A stretch of 64,000 nt of DNA from Eubacterium sp. (GCA_003486385.1 DNFT01000097.1:3794-67793); one strand, 5' to 3'; positions 38,475 through 48,387 are shown, numbered from the stretch's first letter. A program made the numbers and translations. Notes: generated by a model from the sequence alone, not told the origin.

Positions 38475-39188
38475 ATGGACTATGATTATATAAGAGAGAA
38501 TCTCTCAAACGTACACGAAAATATTGAGACTGCCTGCAGTAAGTCTGGCAGGGAAGCAGACAGCGTGAAGCTTATTGCTGTAAGCAAAACGAAACCCTTT
38601 GAGGATTTACTTGCCGCCTACAATGCCGGGGAGAGAATATTCGGTGAAAATAAGGTTCAGGAAATATGTTCAAAATATGAACGTATAGGAGAACTGCCGG
38701 GAGCTGTTTTTCATCTGATAGGGCACCTTCAGACTAACAAGGTAAGACAGGTCATTGATAAGGTCGCTATGATTCATTCAGTGGATTCACTTCATCTTGC
38801 ACAGGTTATAGATAAGGAGGCTGCACGGGCAGGACGTATTATGGATATTCTCATAGAGGTGAATGTGGCAGAGGAGGAGAGCAAGTTCGGAATATCCTGT
38901 GACGAGGCCGGGGACTTAGTCAGGGAGTGCGCAAAGCTTCACAATATTCATGTGTGTGGACTGATGACCATAGCACCATTTGTGGAAAATTGTGAGGAAA
39001 ATCGACAATATTTTAAAAAATTAAAGCAATTATGTGTTGACTTGAAAGCAAAAAACATTGATAATACAGATATGGATGTCCTGTCCATGGGAATGACAGG
39101 GGATTATCAGGTTGCAATTGAGGAAGGCGCGACCATGGTGAGAGTAGGTACAGGTATATTCGGTGCCCGCAACTATAATGTGCAATAG
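38475..39188 (+). CDS. yggS: YggS family PLP homeostasis protein
   Basis: A 237-aa PLP-binding protein (PROSC family). KLIAVSKTKP holds the PLP lysine; FGENKVQEI, HLIGHLQTNK, VNVAEEESKFG and LSMGMTGDY are signatures. It precedes sepF, the standard Firmicutes order. Confidence 0.95.
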   Translation: MDYDYIRENLSNVHENIETACSKSGREADSVKLIAVSKTKPFEDLLAAYNAGERIFGENKVQEICSKYERIGELPGAVFHLIGHLQTNKVRQVIDKVAMIHSVDSLHLAQVIDKEAARAGRIMDILIEVNVAEEESKFGISCDEAGDLVRECAKLHNIHVCGLMTIAPFVENCEENRQYFKKLKQLCVDLKAKNIDNTDMDVLSMGMTGDYQVAIEEGATMVRVGTGIFGARNYNVQ

Positions 39189-39201
39189 GAGTGAAAATAC
39201 A

Positions 39202-39798
39202 GTGGCTAACGTATTTAAGGATATTTTGAACAAATTGAATCTCACTGATGACGAAGATGATTTCGAGGATGAGGGATATGATTGGGACGAGAAGCCCGCG
39301 AAGAAGGGCAAGCGGATAATAGAGGAAGAGGACGATTCTCAGGAATTGGATGATGGAGCTGCCAAGCGGAGGTTCTTCTCTAAGAAGGACAGCGATGAGG
39401 ACTCCTATGAGGACGTGACAGAACAGAAGGAAGTAAGGCAGCCAAGGAAAAATTATGGCAAGGTAGTTCATATGAAGTCTATTCAGGGGGGCGCAGGTAA
39501 GATGGAATTACGTGTAATAAGACCTAAGACTTATGATGATTCGAAGGAGATATGTGATACACTTTCAGGTGGAATGCCGGTTATACTTAATCTTGAAGGA
39601 CTTAATGCAGATCTTGCCCAGAGAATTCTTGATTTTACCTCCGGTTCAGTGTATGCAATGGACGGAAATCTGCAGAAGGTTACGAATTACATATTTGTCA
39701 TTACACCTAGCAGTGTTGATATTTCAGGAAATTTTGATGAGATGCTGGATGGCTCGATAGATTTATCAGGAAGTTCTAAGTATGTATTTAAAAACTAA
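39202..39798 (+). CDS. sepF: cell division protein SepF
   Basis: 198 aa: N-terminal membrane-anchoring helix (ANVFKDILNKLNL), an acidic linker, and the SepF domain (RPKTYDDSKEICDTLSGGMPVILNLEGL ending in two motifs, then DFTSGSVYAMDGNLQKV). It anchors and bundles FtsZ. GTG 39202 is chosen from AGGAG upstream; the longer frame from 39163 starts inside yggS. The 3' end overlaps ylmH. Confidence 0.93.
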   Translation: MANVFKDILNKLNLTDDEDDFEDEGYDWDEKPAKKGKRIIEEEDDSQELDDGAAKRRFFSKKDSDEDSYEDVTEQKEVRQPRKNYGKVVHMKSIQGGAGKMELRVIRPKTYDDSKEICDTLSGGMPVILNLEGLNADLAQRILDFTSGSVYAMDGNLQKVTNYIFVITPSSVDISGNFDEMLDGSIDLSGSSKYVFKN

Positions 39799-40570
39799 TA
39801 GTGATGTCTCTGGATATAATAAGAATAAAGATGAGCAGATTTTAGCCGGAAGATTGTCCGATTTAGCAAAGACGTGCTATAATCGGAATATTCCGGTTTT
39901 TTCCGGTTTTTTAAATCTTAACGAACAGAATATACTGAACAGTCTTAAGAATGAATTCTCCGGTATATGTATTCTTTTAGATGGAGGATATGAATATGCT
40001 GAGCGTAGGATAGCTGTTTTTCTGCCGTATGAGGGCTATGATTATCAGCTTCCTGTATCCATAATTAAAATAGAAGCAGATAAAAGATTTGCAGATAACC
40101 TTACACATAGGGATTTTCTGGGTGCACTGATGAATCTTGGAATTGAACGCTCATTGCTGGGCGATATTATTATATCTGATGGCGCAGCGTATGCTTTTTG
40201 TCTTGAAAAGATATCAGGATATATTATGGACAACCTTACAAGAGTCAGGAACGATTATGTGCGCTGCACAGGTAACTGTGTGCTTGACAAAGATTTCTCA
40301 CCTTCCTATAAGGAGATTACAGGTTCGGTAGCTTCTCTAAGGCTTGATGCCATGATAAGCCTTGCATTCGGAGAATCAAGGAGCCATAGTGTATCGGCTA
40401 TCGAGGGCGGTCTTGTCTTTGTAAACGGGAAGCTGATTACCACAAATGCATATAATCTTAAGGAGGGTGAGATAATTTCCGTCCGGGGAAAAGGCAGGTT
40501 CAGGTATATGTATACTAAGAGTGAAACTAAAAAAGGGAGATACATGGTTGTATTGAATCTATATGTATGA
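39782..40570 (+). CDS. YlmH-like S4 RNA-binding protein
   Basis: 262 aa. The C-terminal S4 domain is SLRLDAMISLAFGESRS, GLVFVNGKLI and EGEIISVRGKGRF; the N-terminal YlmH region precedes it. Homologues bind ribosomes and act in rescue of stalled 50S subunits. It starts inside sepF (17-bp overlap), so it is coupled. DivIVA, which usually follows, is absent. Confidence 0.9.
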   Translation: MYLKTNSDVSGYNKNKDEQILAGRLSDLAKTCYNRNIPVFSGFLNLNEQNILNSLKNEFSGICILLDGGYEYAERRIAVFLPYEGYDYQLPVSIIKIEADKRFADNLTHRDFLGALMNLGIERSLLGDIIISDGAAYAFCLEKISGYIMDNLTRVRNDYVRCTGNCVLDKDFSPSYKEITGSVASLRLDAMISLAFGESRSHSVSAIEGGLVFVNGKLITTNAYNLKEGEIISVRGKGRFRYMYTKSETKKGRYMVVLNLYV

Positions 40571-40582
40571 TGGAGGATAATG

Positions 40583-41668
40583 ATGAACCGCAGAGTGGAT
40601 GTTAAAAAGAATGAACAGCATTGCTATGATATTGTGATTACTCAGGGATTTGAAGCAATCGGTGATGAGATAAAAAAGCTTGGTATCAGCGGAATCAAGC
40701 TGTGCATAGTTACCGATTCGAATGTCGGACCGATTTACGCAGAGCCGTTAAAGCAGGCATTGGCGCAGACCGGCAATGATGTATATGTATTCACGATTCC
40801 GGCGGGTGAATCCAACAAGAATCTTGATGTTGTCCGTACAGTATATACATACCTGATTGAACAGCATTTTGAGAGAAGGGATATGATCGTAGCTCTCGGT
40901 GGCGGTGTAGTCGGTGATTTAGCCGGATTTACCGCGGCAACTTATCTGCGTGGCATAGATTTCATTCAGGTTCCGACATCACTTTTAGCGCAGGTTGATT
41001 CCAGTATAGGCGGAAAGACCGGTGTTGATTTTGACCAGTATAAGAACATGGTCGGGGCATTCCACATGCCGAAGCTTGTATATATGAACATAGACACGCT
41101 CTCAACGCTGTCAGCAAGACTGTTCAATTCTGGCTTTGGTGAGATTATAAAGCATGGTCTGATAAAAAACAGGGAATATTTTGATTATCTGGATGTGAAC
41201 TATGAGCATATCAAGGCGTTAGAGCCAGAGTATCTCATGGAGACAATCTATCAGAGCTGTATAATCAAGGCGGAGGTTGTCAACCATGACCCTACCGAAA
41301 AGGGTGAGCGCGCCCTGCTCAATTTCGGTCATACGCTGGGACATGCGGTGGAGAAGCTTATGAACTTTTCGTTATATCATGGCGAATGTGTTGCACTTGG
41401 AATGATATGTGCCTCATATATATCGAAAGAGCGCGGATACATCACTGATTCCGATTATGCTGCAATCAGAGCCATGCTTAAAAAGTATGGGTTTCCAACC
41501 AAGGTTGAGGGTCTTGATATTTTTTCTATACTCGAAGTGTCAAAGTCTGACAAAAAGATGGAGAAGGGTGTTGTGAAATTCATTCTTTTAAAGGAGCCGG
41601 GCAATGCGGTCATCGACAAGACAGTGACCTGCGATGAAATGACACAGGCATTAAAAGAAATATTATGA
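40583..41668 (+). CDS. aroB: 3-dehydroquinate synthase
   Basis: 361 aa; second step of the shikimate pathway. NAD and metal motifs: ALGGGVVGDLAGFTAATYLRG, QVPTSLLAQVDSSIGGKTGVD, GFGEIIKHG and FGHTLGHAVE. ATG 40583 lies six bases from GGAGG (ATG 40580 is too close). Other aro genes are not adjacent. Confidence 0.95.
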   Translation: MNRRVDVKKNEQHCYDIVITQGFEAIGDEIKKLGISGIKLCIVTDSNVGPIYAEPLKQALAQTGNDVYVFTIPAGESNKNLDVVRTVYTYLIEQHFERRDMIVALGGGVVGDLAGFTAATYLRGIDFIQVPTSLLAQVDSSIGGKTGVDFDQYKNMVGAFHMPKLVYMNIDTLSTLSARLFNSGFGEIIKHGLIKNREYFDYLDVNYEHIKALEPEYLMETIYQSCIIKAEVVNHDPTEKGERALLNFGHTLGHAVEKLMNFSLYHGECVALGMICASYISKERGYITDSDYAAIRAMLKKYGFPTKVEGLDIFSILEVSKSDKKMEKGVVKFILLKEPGNAVIDKTVTCDEMTQALKEIL

Positions 41669-41693
41669 TGAATAAATATGAAATGAGGTTATC

Positions 41694-42236
41694 ATGGATA
41701 ATATAAAACATAAATCTCTATTACAGATGTTGCTTTCTATTCCTATAGCAGGTGTACTGGTTGGAATAGACCAGCTCACAAAATATTGGGCAAATACCAG
41801 CCTTCGTGTAAATGGTCCTGTCTCGGTAATAAATGGTGTATTTTCATTCACATGGACCCAGAATGATGGTGCGGCATGGGGAATGTTAGGCGGAAATGTC
41901 ATTCTCAACTGGCTTCCGATTATCATTGCAGTTATTGTTGCAGTGCTTTATCAGAGGATTCCGGTATCAAAGCGCATGCTGCCGTTAAATATCATAGCAA
42001 TTATGCTGTTTGCCGGAGCTATAGGCAACCGCATTGACAGAAGTGTGTATGGCTATGTTCAGGATTTCCTGTATTTTGAACTGATTGACTTTCCAATCTT
42101 TAATGTAGCAGACTGCTATATTGTGGTCGCATGTATAGCGGCGATTATACTCCTTGTTCTTGTATATAAGGATGAGGATGAAATGAGCAGGGTCTTTTCA
42201 TTCAAGAATAATAAGAACAAAAAGACTGTGGACTAG
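41694..42236 (+). CDS. lspA: lipoprotein signal peptidase (signal peptidase II)
   Basis: 180 aa, four membrane helices. The conserved GIDQLTKYW, QNDGAAWGML, GNRIDRSVYGYVQDF and FNVADCYIVV contain the two catalytic aspartates (in NRIDR and NVAD). It cleaves prolipoproteins after lipid attachment. GAGG precedes the ATG. Confidence 0.95.
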   Translation: MDNIKHKSLLQMLLSIPIAGVLVGIDQLTKYWANTSLRVNGPVSVINGVFSFTWTQNDGAAWGMLGGNVILNWLPIIIAVIVAVLYQRIPVSKRMLPLNIIAIMLFAGAIGNRIDRSVYGYVQDFLYFELIDFPIFNVADCYIVVACIAAIILLVLVYKDEDEMSRVFSFKNNKNKKTVD

Positions 42237-42265
42237 ATTTCTATTTTAGAGTTGAGGATTTAATA

Positions 42266-43219
42266 ATGAATGACTTTATTTTTGAATATAATGAGCCGTT
42301 CTATGTTGAAGTTGATAATGAAAATACAGGGGAGCGTGTTGACAAGTATCTTGCCGACATGCTTTCGTCTTTTTCACGGAGCCAGCTTCAAAAGCTTATA
42401 AAGGACGGACGAGTGCAGTGTGCAAAAAACAATAATGAAGCTTTTAAGCCTGTCAAGGCTAATTATAATCTGGCACGGGGGGATATCATTTCACTTGTTA
42501 TTCCTGAGCCGGAGGAACTCAATGTCGAGCCGGAGGATATACCGCTCGACATCCTTTATGAGGATGATGACCTGATTGTGGTAAATAAGCCGAAGGGAAT
42601 GGTTGTCCATCCTGCACCGGGACATTACACCGGAACACTTGTAAATGCACTCTTGTATCACTGCAAGGATAATCTATCGGGAATAAACGGAATATTAAGA
42701 CCGGGAATTGTACACAGAATAGATATGGATACAACCGGAGCGCTGGTAGTGTGCAAGAATGATTTCGCGCACCAGTCGCTGTCTGAGCAGCTCAAGGTTC
42801 ACTCAATCACAAGGCATTATGAGGCAATATGCTACGGCCATTTCAATGATATGACAGGTACGGTCGATGCACCTCTTGGCAGGAGCAGTGCGGACAGAAA
42901 GAAGATGGCGATTGTCAAGGATGGCAAGCGTGCCGTGACACATTATAAGGTGTTAGAGAGCTACGATAAGTTTTCCTACATCCGCTGTACTCTTGAGACG
43001 GGCAGGACGCACCAGATACGCGTCCACATGGCAAGCATAGGGCACCCGCTTCTTGGGGATGAGCTGTACTGTCCGTATAAATCACCTTATAAGCTTCAGG
43101 GACAGACCCTGCATGCCAGAATACTTGGCTTTAACCATCCAAGAACCGGGGAGTACATGGAATTTGAGGCACCACTGCCTTACTACTTTACCCAATTACT
43201 GTGCAAAATAAAATCTTAA
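42266..43219 (+). CDS. RluA/RluD family pseudouridine synthase
   Basis: 317 aa: an N-terminal S4 domain (GERVDKYLADMLSSFSRSQLQKL in two motifs) and the RluA catalytic domain with GIVHRIDMDTTGALVV (catalytic Asp in HRID) and LETGRTHQIRVHM. It most likely modifies 23S rRNA. It directly follows lspA, a common pairing. Confidence 0.93.
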   Translation: MNDFIFEYNEPFYVEVDNENTGERVDKYLADMLSSFSRSQLQKLIKDGRVQCAKNNNEAFKPVKANYNLARGDIISLVIPEPEELNVEPEDIPLDILYEDDDLIVVNKPKGMVVHPAPGHYTGTLVNALLYHCKDNLSGINGILRPGIVHRIDMDTTGALVVCKNDFAHQSLSEQLKVHSITRHYEAICYGHFNDMTGTVDAPLGRSSADRKKMAIVKDGKRAVTHYKVLESYDKFSYIRCTLETGRTHQIRVHMASIGHPLLGDELYCPYKSPYKLQGQTLHARILGFNHPRTGEYMEFEAPLPYYFTQLLCKIKS

Positions 43220-43252
43220 AAAATTATGAATCTTCTATTGAAATCCTTAAAT

Positions 43253-43283
43253 AAAAATGATATTCTTACAATAATCATTTTTT
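43253..43283 (+). terminator. AT-rich terminator after the rluD-type gene
   Basis: AAAAATGAT (43253-43261) pairs with ATCATTTTT (43274-43282) across a 12-nt loop. The stem is weak but the T-tract is clear. Confidence 0.5.
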
Positions 43284-43332
43284 AAATAAATTTGATAATT
43301 ATAAGAAAGCAAAAAATAAGGATTGAAACATT

Positions 43333-43953
43333 ATGCATCGTTCTAAAAAAGTATTTTCGCTGACACGTTCACAGGCGTGTGAAACATTGTTGAGAGTCTA
43401 TAGGTCTTACTATAATATTCACAGGTTTGACGGTGGAGAATCGGCAATACGTGAGGGCGGTGCAGGTAAGGGAAGGACAGATGAAGAAGTCATAGAAGCT
43501 GTAGAGCAGAATGATTATCCTCTCATATCAAGGTGCGATTTCTTTGAGCACTCTCAGAAGTATGTTATATCCCGGAAGGCAGAGCTGTGGTCGGCAGACC
43601 GCGAAGAGTTTCTGTATCTTTTTAGTATGCCGGACCTGACCATGGATTTATTTAAAAAATGTAGGGATTATGTGTATAATGACGGAATGGACAGGATGAA
43701 TGTCGGTCCGGGACACATGTATACATATCTGACAGCGGTTTTTCTATGTGATTCATGTGATGCAGATGTGATTCGCACTATTAAAAAGACCCGCATTTAC
43801 AAAAGTTTTCATTTTTCACTGCATGGTTGGATGGATTATCATAATGTTGTTGCCGTTTTTGATGATTCCATTATCGACAGTAACTTTTCCGGAAAGTCAT
43901 CAGCGAAATTTATGAAAAAAATATTTTATCACAAAAAGGAAAAGGAGAGTTAA
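43333..43953 (+). CDS. unknown protein coupled to cstA
   Basis: A 206-aa, probably cytosolic protein with no membrane segment. Distinct blocks: SLTRSQACETLLRVYRSYYNI, YPLISRCDFFEHSQKYVISR, AELWSADREEFLYLFSMPDL and FHFSLHGWMDYHNVVAVFDD. No family is recognised. AAGGATTG precedes the ATG. It ends 2 bp before cstA, and the cstA ribosome site (AAGGAGAG) is inside its 3' end, so the two are probably co-translated. A role in regulating or assisting the transporter is inference. Confidence 0.7.
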   Translation: MHRSKKVFSLTRSQACETLLRVYRSYYNIHRFDGGESAIREGGAGKGRTDEEVIEAVEQNDYPLISRCDFFEHSQKYVISRKAELWSADREEFLYLFSMPDLTMDLFKKCRDYVYNDGMDRMNVGPGHMYTYLTAVFLCDSCDADVIRTIKKTRIYKSFHFSLHGWMDYHNVVAVFDDSIIDSNFSGKSSAKFMKKIFYHKKEKES

Positions 43954-43955
43954 CA

Positions 43956-45695
43956 ATGAATTCATTAGTACTTCTCTTAGTCTGTATTGCAATCCTTATC
44001 TGTGGTTATATTTTCTACGGCAGATGGCTTTGTAAACAGTGGGGTGTAGGCGAAAGTGACACTCCAACACCGGCTCATGAGTTAGAGGACGGTGTAGATT
44101 ATGTTCCGGCGAAGGCGCCTGTTCTTATGGGACATCATTTTTCATCTATTGCAGGTGCAGGACCTATAACAGGACCTATCGGGGCTGCTATTTTTGGCTG
44201 GGTTCCTGTTGTTTTGTGGGTATTAATCGGAGGCATCTTCTTCGGCGGTGTGCATGATTTTGGTGCATTATTTGCATCGCTTCGCCACAAGGGCCAGTCA
44301 ATCGGTGAGATTATTTCAGTCAATATGGGAAAGAGAGCAAAGAGACTCTTTATTATCTTCGCATACCTTACTCTTATCCTTGTTGTGGCTGCGTTCGCAT
44401 CGATTGTTGCGGGTACATTCGGTACAACCAATGCTGCGGGAGCTGCTGTTAGTGAGGCAGTTAAGGATACGAACGCCTCGGTTGCAATGGTTTCACTTTT
44501 ATTTATTGTAATTGCTATTATTTTTGGTTTTCTTGTATACAGACGTAATGTTCCGATGGGTGCTGCCACAATAATCGGTGTGCTCGCCATTGTCGCATGT
44601 ATGGCAATAGGAATGAATTTCCATCCTATATATCTTTCATACAAGGTATGGATGATTATTGTAGGATTATACATTGCGATAGCTTCGGTAACACCAGTGT
44701 GGATTCTTCTCCAGCCGCGTGATTACTTAAGTTCATTTCTTCTTTATGCCATGCTTGCTGTTGCTCTTGTCGGAGTATTCGTATCACATGCTGACTTAGG
44801 TGGTGCTGATGGTCTTCAGGCATTTGAGGGATTTGCAATTGACAACGGAAACGGCGTACAGTATATGTTCCCTGTTCTCTTTACAACAGTTGCATGTGGT
44901 GCCATATCAGGTTTCCACTCACTTGTATCATCAGGTACAACATCCAAGCAGCTTGATAAGGAGAAGGAGGCCAGACCTATCGCTTACGGCGGAATGCTTC
45001 TTGAGTGTGTCCTTGCAGTTGTGACTGTATGCGCTATCAATTATGCATATAAGTACAATGCAGCTAACCCTGATACCAAGCTTGTCGGAGCTACAGGTAT
45101 TTTCGCAGGTGGTATCGCCAATATGTACTCAGGGCTTGGTCCTAACGCTGTCAAGATTTTAAGAACATTGCTTACACTTACATATTCAGCTTTCTGCCTT
45201 ACATCACTTGATACAGCGACACGTCTTGCACGTTTCATGTTCCAGGAGTTCTGGCTTGAGCCGGGACAGACTGCGAAGGATGTAAAGAGTGGCTGGAAGA
45301 AGGTTCTTGTCAATCCTTATTTTGCAACCATTCTCACAGTTGTACTTGGAGTTGCACTTGGTATGACAGGTTACTCTAAGATATGGGGACTTTTCGGAGC
45401 TGCTAACCAGCTTCTTGCAGGAATCGGTCTTTTAGCTGTTGCAGCATGGCTTGCAAACTGCGGAAAGAACAATAAGATGTTCTTAATCCCTATGGCATTT
45501 ATGATTGTTGTTACAATATGTTCATTATGTCTTACAATCAAGAACCAGATCGGTATTATCGCTAAGGGTGGCGCTGATTGGGGACCTTGGGCGCAGACAA
45601 TTATCGGTGCGCTTCTTGTTGTACTTGCCTTATTCCTTGTAATTGAGGGATGGGATACATTGTTTGGAAAGAAGAAAAAGGCTGCTGCAAAATAA
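43956..45695 (+). CDS. cstA: carbon starvation protein A (peptide/pyruvate transporter family)
   Basis: 579 aa with about 14-16 membrane helices. The N-terminal family motif HHFSSIAGAGPITGPI, GVHDFGALFASLRHKGQSIG and FHSLVSSGTTSKQ are diagnostic. CstA proteins import peptides or pyruvate. Codon use and strong ribosome site suggest good expression. A classic terminator follows. Confidence 0.95.
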   Translation: MNSLVLLLVCIAILICGYIFYGRWLCKQWGVGESDTPTPAHELEDGVDYVPAKAPVLMGHHFSSIAGAGPITGPIGAAIFGWVPVVLWVLIGGIFFGGVHDFGALFASLRHKGQSIGEIISVNMGKRAKRLFIIFAYLTLILVVAAFASIVAGTFGTTNAAGAAVSEAVKDTNASVAMVSLLFIVIAIIFGFLVYRRNVPMGAATIIGVLAIVACMAIGMNFHPIYLSYKVWMIIVGLYIAIASVTPVWILLQPRDYLSSFLLYAMLAVALVGVFVSHADLGGADGLQAFEGFAIDNGNGVQYMFPVLFTTVACGAISGFHSLVSSGTTSKQLDKEKEARPIAYGGMLLECVLAVVTVCAINYAYKYNAANPDTKLVGATGIFAGGIANMYSGLGPNAVKILRTLLTLTYSAFCLTSLDTATRLARFMFQEFWLEPGQTAKDVKSGWKKVLVNPYFATILTVVLGVALGMTGYSKIWGLFGAANQLLAGIGLLAVAAWLANCGKNNKMFLIPMAFMIVVTICSLCLTIKNQIGIIAKGGADWGPWAQTIIGALLVVLALFLVIEGWDTLFGKKKKAAAK

Positions 45696-45769
45696 TATAT
45701 TGAATTGATAAATATGGTATATTAACCTGATAATAACGTATTGCAGATTTGATTGTTGAATTAACAGCT

Positions 45770-45812
45770 CAGAACCGGAGTTTATTTGTAGTCCGGTTCT
45801 GGGTTGTTTTTT
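45770..45812 (+). terminator. Rho-independent terminator after cstA
   Basis: CAGAACCGGA (45770-45779) pairs perfectly with TCCGGTTCTG (45792-45801), followed by GGTTGTTTTTT. Confidence 0.88.
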
Positions 45813-45922
45813 ATCTAAGGATTAATTTCACTAAAAGTATTGAGAATTCCAATATATACTATCAGATAAATGGATGGAAAAAACGTATTTTGCAGATGTG
45901 CTTTATTTTGTACAAAAAAAGG

Positions 45923-45951
45923 TGGAAATAATCTGTAAATTGGTGTATAAT
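45923..45951 (+). promoter_or_regulatory. promoter for cytidylate-kinase-like gene
   Basis: TGGAAA (45923-45928), 17-bp spacer, TATAAT (45946-45951). It lies about 60 bp before ATG 46010, which argues against the in-frame ATG at 45950 inside the -10 box. Confidence 0.6.
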
Positions 45952-46009
45952 GAACAGCATAGAAAAGAGTTATCTGCGAATTTACAGATACATGAAGGGA
46001 GCGGTTCAT

Positions 46010-46651
46010 ATGAGTAAACCATTAGTAATCACAATAGGACGCGAGTACGGAAGTGCAGGACGAGAGATAGGACGTAAGCTTGCCGCTGATATGGGGATTA
46101 AGTGTTACGATAAGGAGCTGCTTGCATTGGCTTCAAAAGAAAGTGGTATGTGCGAAGAGCTTTTTCATAATCATGATGAGAAGCCTACTAACAGTTTCCT
46201 GTATTCATTAGTAATGGATACATATTCTATGGGCTATTCAACATCATCATTTATTGATATGCCTTTGAATCATAAGGTGTTTTTAGCGCAGTTTGATGCT
46301 ATTAAGAAGCTTGCCGATACGGAGAGCTGTATTATTGTAGGACGTTGTGCAGATTATGCTCTTGAGGAGCATGACAATACTATAAAGGTATTTATTAAAG
46401 CACAGCTGGATGCCAAGGTAGCCCGTATAAAGAGACTTTACGGATATACAGATGAGAAGGCCAAGGATCTCTGCATAAAGACTGATAAGAAGAGAGCCAA
46501 TTATTATAACTATTATTCAAGCAAGAAGTGGGGAGATTCCAAGAGCTATGACCTGTGTATTGACTCCAGTATTTTAGGCGTTGACGGAACAGTTGAACTT
46601 CTTAAGCAGTATATTAAGACCAAGCAGGAGTATGCCGGTGGTACAATCTAG
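46010..46651 (+). CDS. cytidylate kinase-like family protein
   Basis: 213 aa. It begins MSKPLVITIGREYGSAGREIG (P-loop variant) and contains SCIIVGRCADYAL and DKKRANYYNYYS, typical of the AAA_33-like Cytidylate_kin2 family. The substrate is unproven; this is distinct from true Cmk. AAGGGAG precedes ATG 46010. Confidence 0.88.
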   Translation: MSKPLVITIGREYGSAGREIGRKLAADMGIKCYDKELLALASKESGMCEELFHNHDEKPTNSFLYSLVMDTYSMGYSTSSFIDMPLNHKVFLAQFDAIKKLADTESCIIVGRCADYALEEHDNTIKVFIKAQLDAKVARIKRLYGYTDEKAKDLCIKTDKKRANYYNYYSSKKWGDSKSYDLCIDSSILGVDGTVELLKQYIKTKQEYAGGTI

Positions 46652-46807
46652 TTAACACCGTATTCTGTTATCATGTTCCGAGAGGTATTTATATAACTTG
46701 CCGGAACTGGGAGGTTGGATATAACCGGGCATCAGATTTGAAATTTCATTCGTAATCTGACTCGATTATGAGTAATTTTTGTATTGATTTTGAAAGTGAA
46801 GGGATTT

Positions 46808-48364
46808 ATGTATTACAGGAAGAATAGAAGTATCCTTACGAGTATACGCAATAATAAGAATAATAAGGTATATTATATTCTGGTTGTTGTAATGCTGGCA
46901 GCAATTTGTCTGATTGCTGCCAGTATTATATTGCGGGGATATAATAATTCAAATGGGGATAACATAGCAGAAGAGACTACACTTGTAGCAGATAGAACGG
47001 AGCAACAGGGTACCTCTGCAGCTGGAGATATTTTAGATACAATTGCCGGATATAAGGTATATATATTTGTTGACGACGGAGCTATAGCATATTGTACCCT
47101 TAATCAGGATGGTGAGCTTATTGATATTGCAGGTGCGGCAGGGTGTAATATTGGAAGTGGCGTGAGTAAGTACCTGAATAACATGAATCGGGTTGTTTTA
47201 AAGGAGACCATGTCGGCATCGACTAAGATGCTCTGGAAAGAGTTGACATACAACGAAGAAGAATATTATGTTCAGTATTATTCACTGATTAATGGCATAG
47301 AATTTCATTCGGCACTTTATACGGAAAACAATAATTATAATTCCATAGTGAAGGAATCGTATGAAAGTATAATGAAATATGAGAGAAATAATAATTCAAA
47401 TATAAAAGCCGGGGATGAAAAAGCAGGAAGTGCGGATATAAATGTGGGCAATGCCGGTGTCAAAGCAGAAAGTGATGATATAAATGGTGGGAGTGCTGGT
47501 ATAAATGCAGGCATTGATAGTATAATTGATGAATATTCTGATTGCAGCGGAATTACATTGTCTGTGGCAAGTGCAAGGGAAATATATGAGAATGTACCAT
47601 CAACGGCTGAGGTGATTATATGTAAAAGCTATCAAGATAGTGAGTTGTATAACCAGCAGTTTTTAAACGGAAAATCGTATGATGACTTGTACACAGTTAT
47701 CAACTCAACAATGGATTCTAAATATTTTATAGCGGGTAGTCTACCGGAGATTCCGGATGGATATGGCTGTGACCCTACTGATAATGAGGCAAATTATGTG
47801 TTTAGTCCATATAAGCTTGGTGCGATAGACAATGTTTCTGATAAAACTGCAGAGTTCGGGCAGGTTGCATATTCACTCTTAGATTCAGAGACAGGAAGTA
47901 CACTAATTAAAGTGATTTTTAATGATGTGAAGCTTACGGACGAATCGGGTGAGGATATAGGAAAATATCTTATGGAAAGGGTTGATTTGTCCGCATATAA
48001 AGAGGCACAGATTGCAGGAATGAACATAAATGGATTTCTGCTTCCGGGCGATTACCTGGTAAAATTCTACTCTGCGGATGTCTATGGAACATATTTAGAG
48101 AAAAGGTGTTATCTGCATGTTATGGATACAACACCACCGGTTATCGAACTCAACAGGGAAATAAGCGAAATAAATCAGGCACAGATTGAAAATCCGGACT
48201 ACATCAAGGGGATGGTTACGGTAACAGATTTATGTAAACTAGCTGATGGTTCATTGACGTATGAGCTTTCAGAGGAGAATGGAAGAGTACGTATCCGCTT
48301 CAGCGCCTCGGATGTGTATGGGAATATAGGTGTGCTGGAGCTTGAGTTACAGAAGGTTGATTAA
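46808..48364 (+). CDS. unknown membrane-anchored surface protein
   Basis: 518 aa. A cytoplasmic stretch rich in Arg/Lys/Asn is followed by one membrane anchor (about residues 24-44) and an extracellular part. At about 195-235 there is a low-complexity run of repeated units like GSADINVGNAG and GSAGINAG. The C-terminal 100 residues (DTTPPVIELN, GRVRIRFSASDVYGNIG) look like a bacterial Ig-like fold. No family is recognised. AAGGGA precedes ATG 46808. Confidence 0.7.
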   Translation: MYYRKNRSILTSIRNNKNNKVYYILVVVMLAAICLIAASIILRGYNNSNGDNIAEETTLVADRTEQQGTSAAGDILDTIAGYKVYIFVDDGAIAYCTLNQDGELIDIAGAAGCNIGSGVSKYLNNMNRVVLKETMSASTKMLWKELTYNEEEYYVQYYSLINGIEFHSALYTENNNYNSIVKESYESIMKYERNNNSNIKAGDEKAGSADINVGNAGVKAESDDINGGSAGINAGIDSIIDEYSDCSGITLSVASAREIYENVPSTAEVIICKSYQDSELYNQQFLNGKSYDDLYTVINSTMDSKYFIAGSLPEIPDGYGCDPTDNEANYVFSPYKLGAIDNVSDKTAEFGQVAYSLLDSETGSTLIKVIFNDVKLTDESGEDIGKYLMERVDLSAYKEAQIAGMNINGFLLPGDYLVKFYSADVYGTYLEKRCYLHVMDTTPPVIELNREISEINQAQIENPDYIKGMVTVTDLCKLADGSLTYELSEENGRVRIRFSASDVYGNIGVLELELQKVD

Positions 48365-48387
48365 CGGATTGGCTTATTTCAGAAGCA

